The position numbers and the translations under genes were made by a program. From Hydrogenophaga pseudoflava (GTDB taxonomy: Bacteria > Pseudomonadota > Gammaproteobacteria > Burkholderiales > Burkholderiaceae_C), in NCBI RefSeq assembly GCF_031020795.1, contig NZ_JAVHJP010000001.1:904751-968750 (forward strand): 64,000 nt of DNA. Direction: 5' to 3'. This document shows, piece by piece, positions 55,146-64,000 of this stretch. The stretch's first letter is position 1, and the number at the start of each line of letters is the position of its first letter. Under the pieces are notes generated by a model that saw nothing but the letters and a program-made list of their open reading frames with translations, ran no database searches and had not been told where the DNA came from.

Positions 55146-56515
55146 CGGCCGCCACCACCACCCGCCTCTCGCTGCGGCGCCAGCTGCTGCTGTGGCTGCT
55201 GCTGCCACAGCTGGTGCTCTGGGCCGGCGGCGGTCTGCTGGCTTACCGCATCGCGCTGTCCTACGCTGAAAAGGGCATCGACCAGTCGCTCACGCAGTCG
55301 GTGCGCGCGCTGGCGCGCCAGGTCAAACCCATCGGCTCGGGCCTGCTGATCGACTTTCCGCGCGCGGCCCAGGACGTGCTGGAACAGGACCCCAAGGACC
55401 GCATCAGTTACATGGTGTCCTCGCCGCCGGGCCAGTTCCTGCTGGGCAACCAGACCCTGCCGCAGCCGGCCGAGGGCACGGTCGGCACCGAGGAACCCCT
55501 GCTCTATGCCTCCGAGATCGACGGCAAGCCGCTGCGCATCGTGGCACTGGACGTCAACTATGGCGAGGACAATGCGCCGCAGACCCTGCGCGTGCAGGTG
55601 GGCAAGAGCCTGGCGGTGCAGCAGCGCATCGCGCGGGAGCTGATCGCCGACATGCTGGCGCCGCTGCTGGCCGCCGGCGTGCTGCTGAGCCTGGCGGTGT
55701 ACGGCGGCATCCAGCGCGGCCTGGCGCCGCTGACGCGGCTGACGGCGCAGCTGGAGAACCGCTCGGTCAACGCGCTCTCGCCCATCGGCATGACGCAGGC
55801 GCCCAACGAGGTGCACGCCCTGGTGCAGGCCATCAACGGTCTGCTGGACGAGGTGGCGCGCAACGTGAACCAGGAGAAGCGCTTCATCAACGACGCCGCC
55901 CACCAGCTGCGCACCCCGCTGGCCGGGCTGATCAGCCAGGTGGAATTGGCGCAGCGGGAAAACGCCGACCCGGTGTTGGGCGCACGCCTGACCAAGGTAC
56001 GCACCGGCGCCGAGCGCAGCGCCCACCTGGTGCACCAGCTGCTCACGCTGGCCCGCACCGAAACCACGGCACGGCGCGAGCCGCTGGACCTGGCCGCCCT
56101 GGCGCGCGATGTGGCGCGGGAGTGGACGCCGCGCGCGGTGTCCGAGGGCGTGGACCTGGGTTTCGAGGGCGAAGAACACCGCATGGTCCAGGGCGACGCC
56201 CTGCAGCTGCGGGAGGCCATGGCCAACCTGATCGACAACGCCCTGCGCTACACACCGCGCGGCAGCGCGGTGACGCTCAAGGTCGAAGCCGACGGCGAGC
56301 GCACGCGCCTGCTGGTGGAGGACAACGGCCCCGGCCTGTCCGAGGCCGACATGTCCCATGTGTTCCAGCGCTTCTGGCGCGCCAGCGAGCTGCCGGGCGG
56401 TTGCGGCCTGGGGCTGGCCATCGTGCAGGAGATCGCCCGCCGCCACGGCGGCGAGGCGACGGCTGAAAACATGCAGCCCCATGGGCTGCGGATCACGTTG
56501 AACTTGACGGCCTGA
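55142..56515 (+). CDS. Sensor histidine kinase (TctE-like)
   Basis: 457 aa. Membrane helices are at about residues 15-38 and 165-190. The periplasmic domain resembles the 2CSK_N type (DRISYMVSSPPGQFLLGNQTL). A short HAMP-like linker leads to HisKA with His254 (FINDAAHQLRTPLAGL) and an ATPase domain (NLIDNALRYTP, EDNGPGLS, GGCGLGLAIVQEIARRHGG). TctE-type kinases usually sense carboxylates. The pair is convergent with the sugar ABC operon, 33 bases away, and could regulate it. Confidence 0.92.
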   Translation: MTAATTTRLSLRRQLLLWLLLPQLVLWAGGGLLAYRIALSYAEKGIDQSLTQSVRALARQVKPIGSGLLIDFPRAAQDVLEQDPKDRISYMVSSPPGQFLLGNQTLPQPAEGTVGTEEPLLYASEIDGKPLRIVALDVNYGEDNAPQTLRVQVGKSLAVQQRIARELIADMLAPLLAAGVLLSLAVYGGIQRGLAPLTRLTAQLENRSVNALSPIGMTQAPNEVHALVQAINGLLDEVARNVNQEKRFINDAAHQLRTPLAGLISQVELAQRENADPVLGARLTKVRTGAERSAHLVHQLLTLARTETTARREPLDLAALARDVAREWTPRAVSEGVDLGFEGEEHRMVQGDALQLREAMANLIDNALRYTPRGSAVTLKVEADGERTRLLVEDNGPGLSEADMSHVFQRFWRASELPGGCGLGLAIVQEIARRHGGEATAENMQPHGLRITLNLTA

Positions 56516-56548
56516 CGATCCAGCGGCGGAGCGTGGAGGTCTGTTCGT

Positions 56549-57649
<1,101 letters not shown>

Positions 57650-57654
57650 GTGAT

Positions 57655-58515
57655 TCAACCTTTGACGGCGCCGGCCGTCAGACCCTTGACGAAGTACTGG
57701 CCCGCGAGGACGTAGACCAGCATGGTGGGCAGGCCGGCGATGATCGCCGCGGCCATGTCCACGTTGTAGTTCTTGACGCTGCTGGTGGTGTTGGCCATGT
57801 TGTTCAGGCCCACGGTCACCGGCTTGCTGTCGGCGCCGCTGAAGGCCACGCCGAACAGGAAGTCGTTCCAGATGTTGGTGAACTGCCAGATCAGCGTCAC
57901 CATCATGATCGGCGTCGACATCGGCAGCACGATGCGCCAGAAGATGCGCCAGAAGCCCGCGCCGTCGATGCGCGCGGCGTTCACCAGCTCGCGCGGCACC
58001 GCCGTGTAGTAGTTGCGGAAGAACAGCGTCGTGCCCGCCATGCCGGCCAGGCAGTGCACCAGCACCAGGCCGCCGATGGAGCTGGACAGGCCCAGGTAAC
58101 CCAGCACCTGGCTCATGGGCAGCAGCACCACCTGGAAGGGCATGAACACGCCGAACAGCAGGAAGCCAAACAGCACCTCGGAGCCGCGGAACTTCCACAT
58201 GGAGAGCACGTAGCCGTTGATGGCGCCCCAGGCGGTGGAGATCAGCACCGCGGGCACGGCCATGACCACCGAATTCCAGAAGTAGGGCTTGAGGCCGCGG
58301 CAGTCCACGCCGGTGCAGGCGGTGTTCCAGGCCAGGCCCCAGGCCTCGAAGGTCACGGAGGTGGGCAGGCTCAGCAGGTTGCCGTTGCGGATCTGGTCGG
58401 CGTCCTTCAGGGACGTGACGATCATCACGTACAGCGGCGCCAGGAAGAACAGCGCCGCCACCAGCAGCAGGCCGTAGGTGAACACACGGCCGGGTGTCAT
58501 GGATTTAGCGGTCAT
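57655..58515 (-). CDS. Sugar ABC transporter permease (MalG type)
   Basis: 286 aa, about six membrane helices. The EAA loop that contacts the ATPase is ELVNAARIDGAGFWRIFWRIVLPM near residues 177-200. The periplasmic loop contains TACTGVDCRGLKPYFWNS, a Cys-bearing insert found in glucose-type (GtsC-like) permeases. It overlaps the partner permease gene by 11 bases. Confidence 0.94.
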   Translation of the reverse strand: MTAKSMTPGRVFTYGLLLVAALFFLAPLYVMIVTSLKDADQIRNGNLLSLPTSVTFEAWGLAWNTACTGVDCRGLKPYFWNSVVMAVPAVLISTAWGAINGYVLSMWKFRGSEVLFGFLLFGVFMPFQVVLLPMSQVLGYLGLSSSIGGLVLVHCLAGMAGTTLFFRNYYTAVPRELVNAARIDGAGFWRIFWRIVLPMSTPIMMVTLIWQFTNIWNDFLFGVAFSGADSKPVTVGLNNMANTTSSVKNYNVDMAAAIIAGLPTMLVYVLAGQYFVKGLTAGAVKG

Positions 58516-59383
58516 GGGGCTTGCTCCGCAGTTCGCTGTAGAGGTAGGGCACCACGATCGCCGCCACGGTCGCCAGCATCATGGTGGCGCTGGCCGCGCC
58601 CAGGCCGATCTGGCCGCGCGTGAAGCTCATGGTGTACATGAAGGTGGCGGGCACGTCGGTCGCGTAACCGGGGCCGCCGGCCGTCAGCGCCATCACCAGG
58701 TCGAAGCTCTTGATCGACAGGTGCGAGAGCACCAGGATGGTGGAGAACACCACCGGCCGCAGGATGGGCAGGATGATGCGCCAGTAGATCAGCGGCAGCG
58801 AGGCGCCGTCGATCTGGGCCGCCTTGATGATGCTGTCGTCGATGCCGCGCAGGCCGGCCAGGAACAGCGCCATGGCAAAGCCGGCCGACTGCCAGACGCC
58901 TGCGATCACCACGCAGTAGATGGCGTAGTCGGACTGCACCAGCCAGTCGAAGTTGAACGAGGTCCAGCCCAGGTCGTGCATCAGCTTCTGCAGGCCGTCG
59001 CTGGGGTTGAGGATCCACTTCCAGGCCGTGCCGGTCACGATGAACGACAGCGCCATGGGGTAGAGGTAGATGGTGCGCAGCCAGCCTTCGGCGCGGATCT
59101 TCTGGTCCAGGAAGATCGCCAGCACCATGCCCACCAGCATCGAGCCGCCGACGTAGAGCACGCTGAAGATGCCCAGGTTCTTGAGCGCGACGTACCAGCG
59201 GTCCATGGTCCAGAGCTGCGCGTACTGCTCCAGGCCCACGAAGTTCTCGTAGTTGGGCAGCATGCGCGAGCCGGTCATGGACAGCACGCCGTTCCAGATC
59301 ATCAGCCCGTAGATGAAGGCAAAGCCGAGCACGAAGCCCGGTGCGATCACCAGCTTGGGCAGCAGGTTTTCAAAGGATTTCAT
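58505..59383 (-). CDS. Sugar ABC transporter permease (MalF type)
   Basis: 292 aa with six membrane helices; the EAA loop is SIIKAAQIDGASLPLIYWRIILP. It lacks the long N-terminal insert of enteric MalF and matches the shorter GtsB-like form. It forms the channel with the MalG-type subunit. Its ATG overlaps the stop of the preceding binding-protein gene by 4 bases, so that gene is coupled to the permeases. Confidence 0.94.
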   Translation of the reverse strand: MKSFENLLPKLVIAPGFVLGFAFIYGLMIWNGVLSMTGSRMLPNYENFVGLEQYAQLWTMDRWYVALKNLGIFSVLYVGGSMLVGMVLAIFLDQKIRAEGWLRTIYLYPMALSFIVTGTAWKWILNPSDGLQKLMHDLGWTSFNFDWLVQSDYAIYCVVIAGVWQSAGFAMALFLAGLRGIDDSIIKAAQIDGASLPLIYWRIILPILRPVVFSTILVLSHLSIKSFDLVMALTAGGPGYATDVPATFMYTMSFTRGQIGLGAASATMMLATVAAIVVPYLYSELRSKPHDR

Positions 59384-60663
59384 TGCGGGGACTTCTGTGG
59401 GCCGGCCGCCAGGGCCAGCAGTTGTTTCTGTGCGTCATTCACCGACATCTGCGGGTTGTTCCAGAAATCCGAGACCAGCCTGCGCATCAGCGCCTGCTGC
59501 CCCGGGGCGAGTGCCATGCCGTGGGCCACCGAGGGCACCAGGGTGCCGGCCTTGGCGGTCTTGCCAAAGTCCTGGGCGGAGACCTTGGCGCATTCGTCGA
59601 ATTTGTCCATGGACACGTTCTGCCGCACCGGGATCGAACCCTTGCGCAGGTTGAAGCGCTCCTGGAAGTCCTGTCCCATCAGCAGGTAGGCCAGGTAGCC
59701 CTGGGCTTTCTGCGCTTCCCAGGCCTTGAGCTGGAACATGGCGAAGGAATCGACGTTGTAGGTGAAGGCCTCGGCCGTGCCCGGCGCCGGGAAGCAGCGG
59801 AAGTCCTTGCCCGGTTGCTGGCCTGCGGCGAGGAACTCGCCCTTGGCCCAATCGCCCATGAACTGGAAGCCGGCCTTGCCCTTGATGACCAGGTCGGTGC
59901 TGGCGTTCCAGTCGCGCCCGGGCGACGCCGCATCGACATAGCCGCGCAGGCGCCGGAAGGTCTCCAGCGAGCGGCGCATGGTGTCGCCACCCAGGGCCTG
60001 CGCGTCCAGCTTCACCAGGGCCGCGTCGTAGAACTTCGCGCCGCCCACGCCCAGCACCACCGACTCGAAGGTGGTGAAGTCCTGCCAGTCCTGGCCGCCG
60101 TGGGCCAGGGCAATCAGGCCGGCCGCGCGCACCTTGTCGGCGGCCTTGAAGAATTCGTCGAAATTGCGCGGCGCTTCGTTCACGCCGGCCTGGCGCAGCA
60201 CCTCGGCATTGGCCCAGAGCCAGTTCACCCGGTGCACGTTGACGGGGACCGCCACGTAGCGGCCCTTGTGCTTCATCTGGTCGGCCACCACCTTGGGCAG
60301 CACCTCGTCCCAGCGGTCGAAGGAGGCCATCGCGTCGAGACTGGTCAGCGCGTTCAGCGCCGCCCATTCCTGGATCGCCGGCCCCTTGATGTTGGCCGCC
60401 GCCGGCGGGTTGCCCGCCAGCACACGCGCCTTGAGCACGTCCATGGCGTTCTGTCCGCCACCACCGACCACCGCGAAGTCCTTCCAGCCATGGCCGCGCT
60501 GGGCCATCATGCCCTTGAGCTCGGCGAGCGACTTGGCCTCGCCGCCGGAGGTCCAGTAGTGCAGCACCTCGACCTCACCCGCCTGCACCCCGGTGCCAAA
60601 GGCCACCAGCAGCGACGCCAGCAGCGGTGCGAACACGCGACGAAAGCCAGTGCGGTGGGGCAT
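59380..60663 (-). CDS. Sugar-binding protein 1 of the glucose-type ABC importer
   Basis: 427 aa from the ATG at 60663; TTG 60681 is a poorer choice. A Sec signal peptide ends at VQAGE near residue 29. The mature protein begins VEVLHYWTSGGEAKS and continues with GNPPAAANIKGPAIQEW and PVNVHRVNWLWAN, typical of GtsA-like glucose/mannose binding proteins. Most positions are identical to binding protein 2 upstream. It is translationally coupled to the permease gene. Either a second ligand range or a lower-expressed spare copy is possible. Confidence 0.92.
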   Translation of the reverse strand: MPHRTGFRRVFAPLLASLLVAFGTGVQAGEVEVLHYWTSGGEAKSLAELKGMMAQRGHGWKDFAVVGGGGQNAMDVLKARVLAGNPPAAANIKGPAIQEWAALNALTSLDAMASFDRWDEVLPKVVADQMKHKGRYVAVPVNVHRVNWLWANAEVLRQAGVNEAPRNFDEFFKAADKVRAAGLIALAHGGQDWQDFTTFESVVLGVGGAKFYDAALVKLDAQALGGDTMRRSLETFRRLRGYVDAASPGRDWNASTDLVIKGKAGFQFMGDWAKGEFLAAGQQPGKDFRCFPAPGTAEAFTYNVDSFAMFQLKAWEAQKAQGYLAYLLMGQDFQERFNLRKGSIPVRQNVSMDKFDECAKVSAQDFGKTAKAGTLVPSVAHGMALAPGQQALMRRLVSDFWNNPQMSVNDAQKQLLALAAGPQKSPQ

Positions 60664-60699
60664 GGGTGGGAGGGGAAACAAAAGGACGGTGGACAGCCA

Positions 60700-60737
60700 G
60701 CCGGCAGCAGCCGGCCCCGCCCCGCCGTGAAGGCGGG
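60700..60737 (-). terminator. Intercistronic hairpins between the two binding-protein genes
   Basis: Two stem-loops in the 103-base gap: GCCGGC-AGCA-GCCGGC (60700-60715) and CCCGCC-GTGAA-GGCGGG (60721-60737). No T-run follows on the transcribed strand. Such structures often stabilise the upstream message or attenuate read-through, so the first binding protein would be made in excess. Confidence 0.5.
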
Positions 60738-60766
60738 ACGAGACACGGCGGCGGCGCCGGCAGGAC

Positions 60767-62014
60767 TTACTTGGTGGTCGCGGCCTTGGCGATGTTCTTC
60801 ACACCGTCGGCGACCGAGATCTTGTCGTCGTTCCAGAACTGGCTGACGGCGTCCTTGATGGCGCCTTCGGCCGCAGGGCTGACCGCCATGCCGTGGGCGA
60901 TCGAGGGCACCAGGCCACCGCTCTTGGCGGTGTCGACGAAGTCCTTGCTGGAGAGTTTGGCGCAGTCGTCGAACTTGTCCATCTTCATGCCCAGGCGGAC
61001 CGGGATGGAGCCCTTGTTCAGATTGAAGACTTCCTGGAACTCGTTGCCCATGATGGACGCGGCCAGGTCGCCCTGGGCCTTCTGGGCGGCGGCGTCCTTG
61101 AGCTTGAACATCGCGAACGAGTCGACGTTGAAGGTGTAGGCGTTGCCCGTGCCCGGAGCGGCGGCGCAGATGTAGTCCTTGCCCGGCACCTTGCCGGCGG
61201 CGGTGAACTCGCCCTTGGCCCAGTCACCCATGAACTGGAACGCGGCCTTCTCCTGGATCACCATGGCCGTGGCCAGGTTCCAGTCGCGGCCCGGGGCGGC
61301 GGGGTCCGTGTAGGACTTGATCTTGCGGAAGGTTTCCAGCGACTTGGTCATGGTCGGGCTGGTCAGGGCCTTCTGGTCGAGCTTGACCAGCGCGTCCTGG
61401 TAGAACTTGGCGCCACCGACGCCCAGCACCACCGATTCGAAGGTGGTGAAGTCCTGCCAGTTCTGGCCACCGTGGGCGACGGGGATCAGGCCGGCCTTCT
61501 TGACCTTGTCGGCGGCGGCGAAGAACTCGTCCCAGGTCTTGGGCGCGCCGGCCACACCGGCCTTCTTCAGCACATTGGCGTTGGCCCACATCCAGTTGAC
61601 GCGGTGCACGTTCACCGGCGCGGCGACGTAGTTGCCCTTGTACTTCATGACGTCGGCCACCACGCCCGGCAGCAGGCTGTCCCACTTCTCGGCCTTGGCG
61701 ACGGCGTCCAGGTTGGCCAGCACGCCTTCGTTGGCCCATTCCTGGATGCCGGGGCCTTTGATCTGCGCGGCGGCGGGCGGGTTGCCGGCGACGACACGGC
61801 TCTTGAGGACGGTCATGGCGGCATCACCACCACCGCCGGCCACGGCGAAGTCCTTCCAGGTGTGGCCCTTGCCCTGCATGATCTTCTTGAGCTCGCCCAC
61901 CGACTTGGCCTCACCGCCCGAGGTCCACCAGTGCAGGACCTCCACCTCGCCGGCAACGGCGGCGGAGCCGGCCATCACGAAGGCAACGGCGGTGGCGAGT
62001 TTCGAGAGTTTCAT
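60767..62014 (-). CDS. Sugar-binding protein 2 of the glucose-type ABC importer (promoter-proximal)
   Basis: 415 aa from the third of three consecutive ATGs (62020, 62017, 62014); GGAGA at 62022-62026 is best spaced for the second or third. Signal peptide to VAGE near residue 22. Mature start VEVLHWWTSGGEAKS, then GNPPAAAQIKGPGIQEW. It is unusually Lys-rich compared with its paralogue and is the first gene of the transport operon, as expected for the major periplasmic receptor. Likely ligand glucose, inferred from GtsA likeness and the neighbouring glucokinase. Confidence 0.94.
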   Translation of the reverse strand: MKLSKLATAVAFVMAGSAAVAGEVEVLHWWTSGGEAKSVGELKKIMQGKGHTWKDFAVAGGGGDAAMTVLKSRVVAGNPPAAAQIKGPGIQEWANEGVLANLDAVAKAEKWDSLLPGVVADVMKYKGNYVAAPVNVHRVNWMWANANVLKKAGVAGAPKTWDEFFAAADKVKKAGLIPVAHGGQNWQDFTTFESVVLGVGGAKFYQDALVKLDQKALTSPTMTKSLETFRKIKSYTDPAAPGRDWNLATAMVIQEKAAFQFMGDWAKGEFTAAGKVPGKDYICAAAPGTGNAYTFNVDSFAMFKLKDAAAQKAQGDLAASIMGNEFQEVFNLNKGSIPVRLGMKMDKFDDCAKLSSKDFVDTAKSGGLVPSIAHGMAVSPAAEGAIKDAVSQFWNDDKISVADGVKNIAKAATTK

Positions 62015-62102
62015 CATCATGTCTCCAGTAAAGAAGGGACGCCGCACGCACCCGCGTGCATGGCGCGGAACCATCCAGAGCAGCACCATGCCGCCGGATG
62101 TC

Positions 62103-62134
62103 TGTAATTTACCTTTAATTAAAGGAATATTACA
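62103..62134. promoter_or_regulatory. 32-base dyad upstream of the sugar transport operon
   Basis: TGTAAT (62103-62108) and ATTACA (62129-62134) flank the perfect 14-base palindrome CCTTTAATTAAAGG (62112-62125), all sharing one centre. It is 83-120 bases before the start of binding protein 2, in an AT-rich island. The outer half-sites match those of HexR operators (TGTAAT-N3-ATTACA) but are farther apart. It may combine two regulators' sites. Confidence 0.6.
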
Positions 62135-62179
62135 TCCGCAGAAACCCGAGGTTCCCGCCCCCCTGCTGGTGACAAAGTT

Positions 62180-63160
62180 TCAGAGATGGCCGTCCAGCGC
62201 GCGGGCGGCGCCCAGCAGCGCGGGCGACTGCGCCGATGTGATGACCTGGACCGGCATGCCCTGCAGCAGGCCGGTGAATCGGCCCTTGTTCTCGAAGCGC
62301 TCGCGGAACGGCGAGGTGTCGAACCAGGTGCCCAGGCGCGGCACGATGCCGCCGCCCACGTAAACCCCACCCCGGGCCACCAGCGTCAGCGCCAGGTTGC
62401 CGGCCACCGAGCCGAGCATGGCGCAGAAGATCTCTAGCGTCTCCAGCGCCTGCGGGTGGCCGACCTTGAGCGCGGCCTCGCTGACCGCCTGGGCGCTGTC
62501 CAGGCCCTGCGCCGTCACCCCGTCGGCCTCGCAGAGGATGGCGCAGGTGTCGACCAGACCCTGGCCGCAGCAGACGCGCTCGGCCGAAGCGTGGCCGTAG
62601 CGGCGGATCAGGCCATCCATCACGACCCGCTCGCGTGCGGTGGTGGCCGGCAGCGTGACATGACCACCCTCGCCCTCCAGCGGCACCCAGCCGCCACGGC
62701 CGTCGGGCAGCAGGCCGGAAACGCCCAGACCGGTGCCGGCACCGAGCAGGGCCATGGCCACACCGGGGACCGCGGCGCCACCACCGACCTGTCGCAGTTC
62801 GGCCGCCGGCAGATCGGGCAGGGCCAGGGCCAGGGCGGTGAAGTCGTTGAGCAGGCGCAGCGTGCGCAGGCCGAATTCGGCCTTGACCGCGGCCTGGGAG
62901 AAGGCCCAGTCGTGGTTGGTCATGCGGACCATGTCGCCGGTGATGGGGTTGGCGATTGCGATGGCCACTGCCGCCGGTGCGCCGCGCCCCAGTCCGCCGA
63001 GGTAGGCGCGCATGGCGGCCTGCAGCGTCGGGTACTGCGCGCCGGGCAGCACCTGCACGTCGGTGATCGGCGCGCCGGGTGCGGCCTGCCAGGCGAAACG
63101 GGCGTTGGTGCCGCCGATGTCGGCCAGCAGCCGGGCGGTGTCGGAGGGGGTCAGGGACAT
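62180..63160 (-). CDS. glk: Glucokinase
   Basis: 326 aa, bacterial Glk family. It phosphorylates glucose to glucose-6-phosphate with ATP in the cytoplasm. The phosphate motif LLADIGGTNARFAW is near residues 11-24. Catalytic Asp is in LLNDFTALALAL near 104, and GAGTGLGVSGLL and EGEGGHVTLP follow. It lies directly upstream of the transport operon on the same strand, so uptake and phosphorylation are linked. A HexR-like site lies 40-56 bases before the ATG. Confidence 0.95.
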   Translation of the reverse strand: MSLTPSDTARLLADIGGTNARFAWQAAPGAPITDVQVLPGAQYPTLQAAMRAYLGGLGRGAPAAVAIAIANPITGDMVRMTNHDWAFSQAAVKAEFGLRTLRLLNDFTALALALPDLPAAELRQVGGGAAVPGVAMALLGAGTGLGVSGLLPDGRGGWVPLEGEGGHVTLPATTARERVVMDGLIRRYGHASAERVCCGQGLVDTCAILCEADGVTAQGLDSAQAVSEAALKVGHPQALETLEIFCAMLGSVAGNLALTLVARGGVYVGGGIVPRLGTWFDTSPFRERFENKGRFTGLLQGMPVQVITSAQSPALLGAARALDGHL

Positions 63161-63199
63161 GGCATCGGTTCCGGAAAAAGTCCCGGAATTATGCCGGAC

Positions 63200-63216
63200 C
63201 TGTAACCAAATTACAG
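63200..63216. promoter_or_regulatory. HexR-like operator upstream of glk
   Basis: CTGTAA-CCAAA-TTACAG, a perfect 6-base inverted repeat. Against the HexR pattern TGTAATWWWATTACA it matches 13 of 15 positions. It lies in the short gap between trxC and glk, where a glk promoter must be. HexR represses glucose genes and is released by KDPG; no hexR gene is in the window. Confidence 0.6.
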
Positions 63217-63239
63217 CCTCCCTGGCCCCGGCGGGGGTT

Positions 63240-63686
63240 TCAGGCGAGCTTGGACCGGGTCCAGCGCACGATGTCGGCCGCGCCCATGGCGCCCGGCTGG
63301 CGCGCCACTTCGCGGCCGTTCACGAACAGCGCCAGTGTCGGGATGCTGCGGATGTTCAGCCGCGCCCCCAGCGCCTGCGCCTCTTCGGTGTTGACCTTGG
63401 CCAGGCGCACATGGGGCTCCAGCTGTTTCGCCGCCGCCTCGAACTGCGGCGCCATCATGCGGCAGGGGCCGCACCAGGGGGCCCAGAAATCGACCAGCAC
63501 CGGCAGCTGCGAGCGGGCGATGTGCTTCTCGAACGCCGACTCGTCCAGTGCGACCGGGTGACCGTCGAACAGCGGGCGGTGGCACTTGCCGCAGTCGGGG
63601 GTGGCAGAGAGATCGGCCGGTGCCACGCGGTTGGTGGTGTGGCAGTGCGGGCAGACGACGTGCAGGGCTTCGGTGGCAACGGTCAT
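63240..63686 (-). CDS. trxC: Thioredoxin 2 (TrxC)
   Basis: 148 aa from the ATG at 63686 with GGAG ahead. The N-terminal zinc finger has CPHC (12-15) and CGKC (32-35), which sets TrxC apart from TrxA. The redox site is FWAPWCGPCRMMAP near 70-82, and the cis-Pro is in RSIPTLALFVNGRE. It is a cytoplasmic disulfide reductase usually tied to oxidative stress. It is same-strand with, and 79 bases before, glk. Confidence 0.94.
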   Translation of the reverse strand: MTVATEALHVVCPHCHTTNRVAPADLSATPDCGKCHRPLFDGHPVALDESAFEKHIARSQLPVLVDFWAPWCGPCRMMAPQFEAAAKQLEPHVRLAKVNTEEAQALGARLNIRSIPTLALFVNGREVARQPGAMGAADIVRWTRSKLA

Positions 63687-63766
63687 GGGCGGCTCCAGGG
63701 TTTCCGCGCAGATGGGGACCACCGGCTCCACTTCAAGAGACACCCCACCGGGTATGTCCCGGCCAC

Positions 63767-63961
63767 TCAGATGATCTGGCCGATCAGGCTCGCGACGAAG
63801 CTCAGCAGGATGGTGGTGGTCAGCGGGATGAACCACTCTCGGCCGAAGGCCCTGAAGCGCAGGTCGCCCGGCAGCTTGCCGAAGCCCAGCTTGTGCAGCA
63901 GCGGCGTGAACCAGCTGATCAGCAGCAGCGCCAGGAAGATCACGATCATCCAGCGGATCAC
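63767..63961 (-). CDS. DUF2905 small membrane protein
   Basis: 64 aa with two hydrophobic helices (about residues 4-20 and 46-62) around the conserved loop LGFGKLPGDLRFRAFGREWFIP, which is the DUF2905 signature. It is a small inner-membrane protein of unknown function, often found next to unrelated genes. The final 39 bases of the window (63962-64000) show no further feature. Confidence 0.88.
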   Translation of the reverse strand: MIRWMIVIFLALLLISWFTPLLHKLGFGKLPGDLRFRAFGREWFIPLTTTILLSFVASLIGQII

Positions 63962-64000
63962 GGTGGGCTCCTACAGTCGGTGCGTGCGGTCACCCGCGGC

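Overview
The window reads as a chromosomal segment of a high-GC, motile betaproteobacterium of the Comamonadaceae; gene content and intergenic repeats look most like Hydrogenophaga or Acidovorax. This placement is inferred from protein likeness and layout, not from a marker gene. I see no rRNA, tRNA, CRISPR array, phage gene or transposase, so nearly everything looks like resident chromosome.

Region 1 (1-11840) is the flagellar basal-body and export block: the tail of fliT, fliE on the minus strand, then fliFGHIJK and fliLMNOPQR. These build the MS-ring, the C-ring switch, the export ATPase complex, the hook-length ruler and the export gate. A strong FlhDC-type dyad precedes fliL. Region 2 (11850-22800) is signalling. 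It holds a small lipoprotein, a receiver-kinase plus LuxR-type regulator, and then the chemotaxis genes: a short CheZ-like protein, cheY, cheA, cheR, cheD and cheB, with two candidate sigma-28 promoters. It ends with a cysteine-free YedY-like periplasmic protein translationally coupled to a hybrid histidine kinase.

Region 3 (22904-30281) is aromatic catabolism: a VOC protein, a DUF2783 protein and an MhpA-type FAD monooxygenase; a mosaic of nested palindromes; uspA; a MarR regulator; and vanAB, which demethylate vanillate to protocatechuate. Region 4 (30282-35529) is a three-gene sensory operon: solute-binding lipoprotein, a kinase with six predicted PAS domains, and a single-domain response regulator.

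Region 5 (35632-56515) is mostly housekeeping and small regulators: glmS and glmU (UDP-GlcNAc synthesis), an Lrp regulator, an anion permease, an MBL-fold protein with an incomplete metal site next to a TetR regulator, a TfoX-like protein, a LysR/DUF2917 pair, a DMT exporter, a 5-formyl-THF cyclo-ligase, a lytic transglycosylase, an NDUFA9-like protein, a CsoR/FrmR-like regulator, a GST, cca and a TctDE-like two-component system. Region 6 (56549-63160) is a glucose-type ABC importer (two tandem binding proteins, two permeases, one ATPase) with glucokinase, marked by HexR-like dyads. trxC and a DUF2905 gene close the window.

The best candidates for something new are the binding-protein/PAS-kinase/regulator operon, the cysteine-free YedY-like protein with its hybrid kinase, the mosaic palindrome element at 26.3 kb, and the repeat that has become the N-terminus of CheD.
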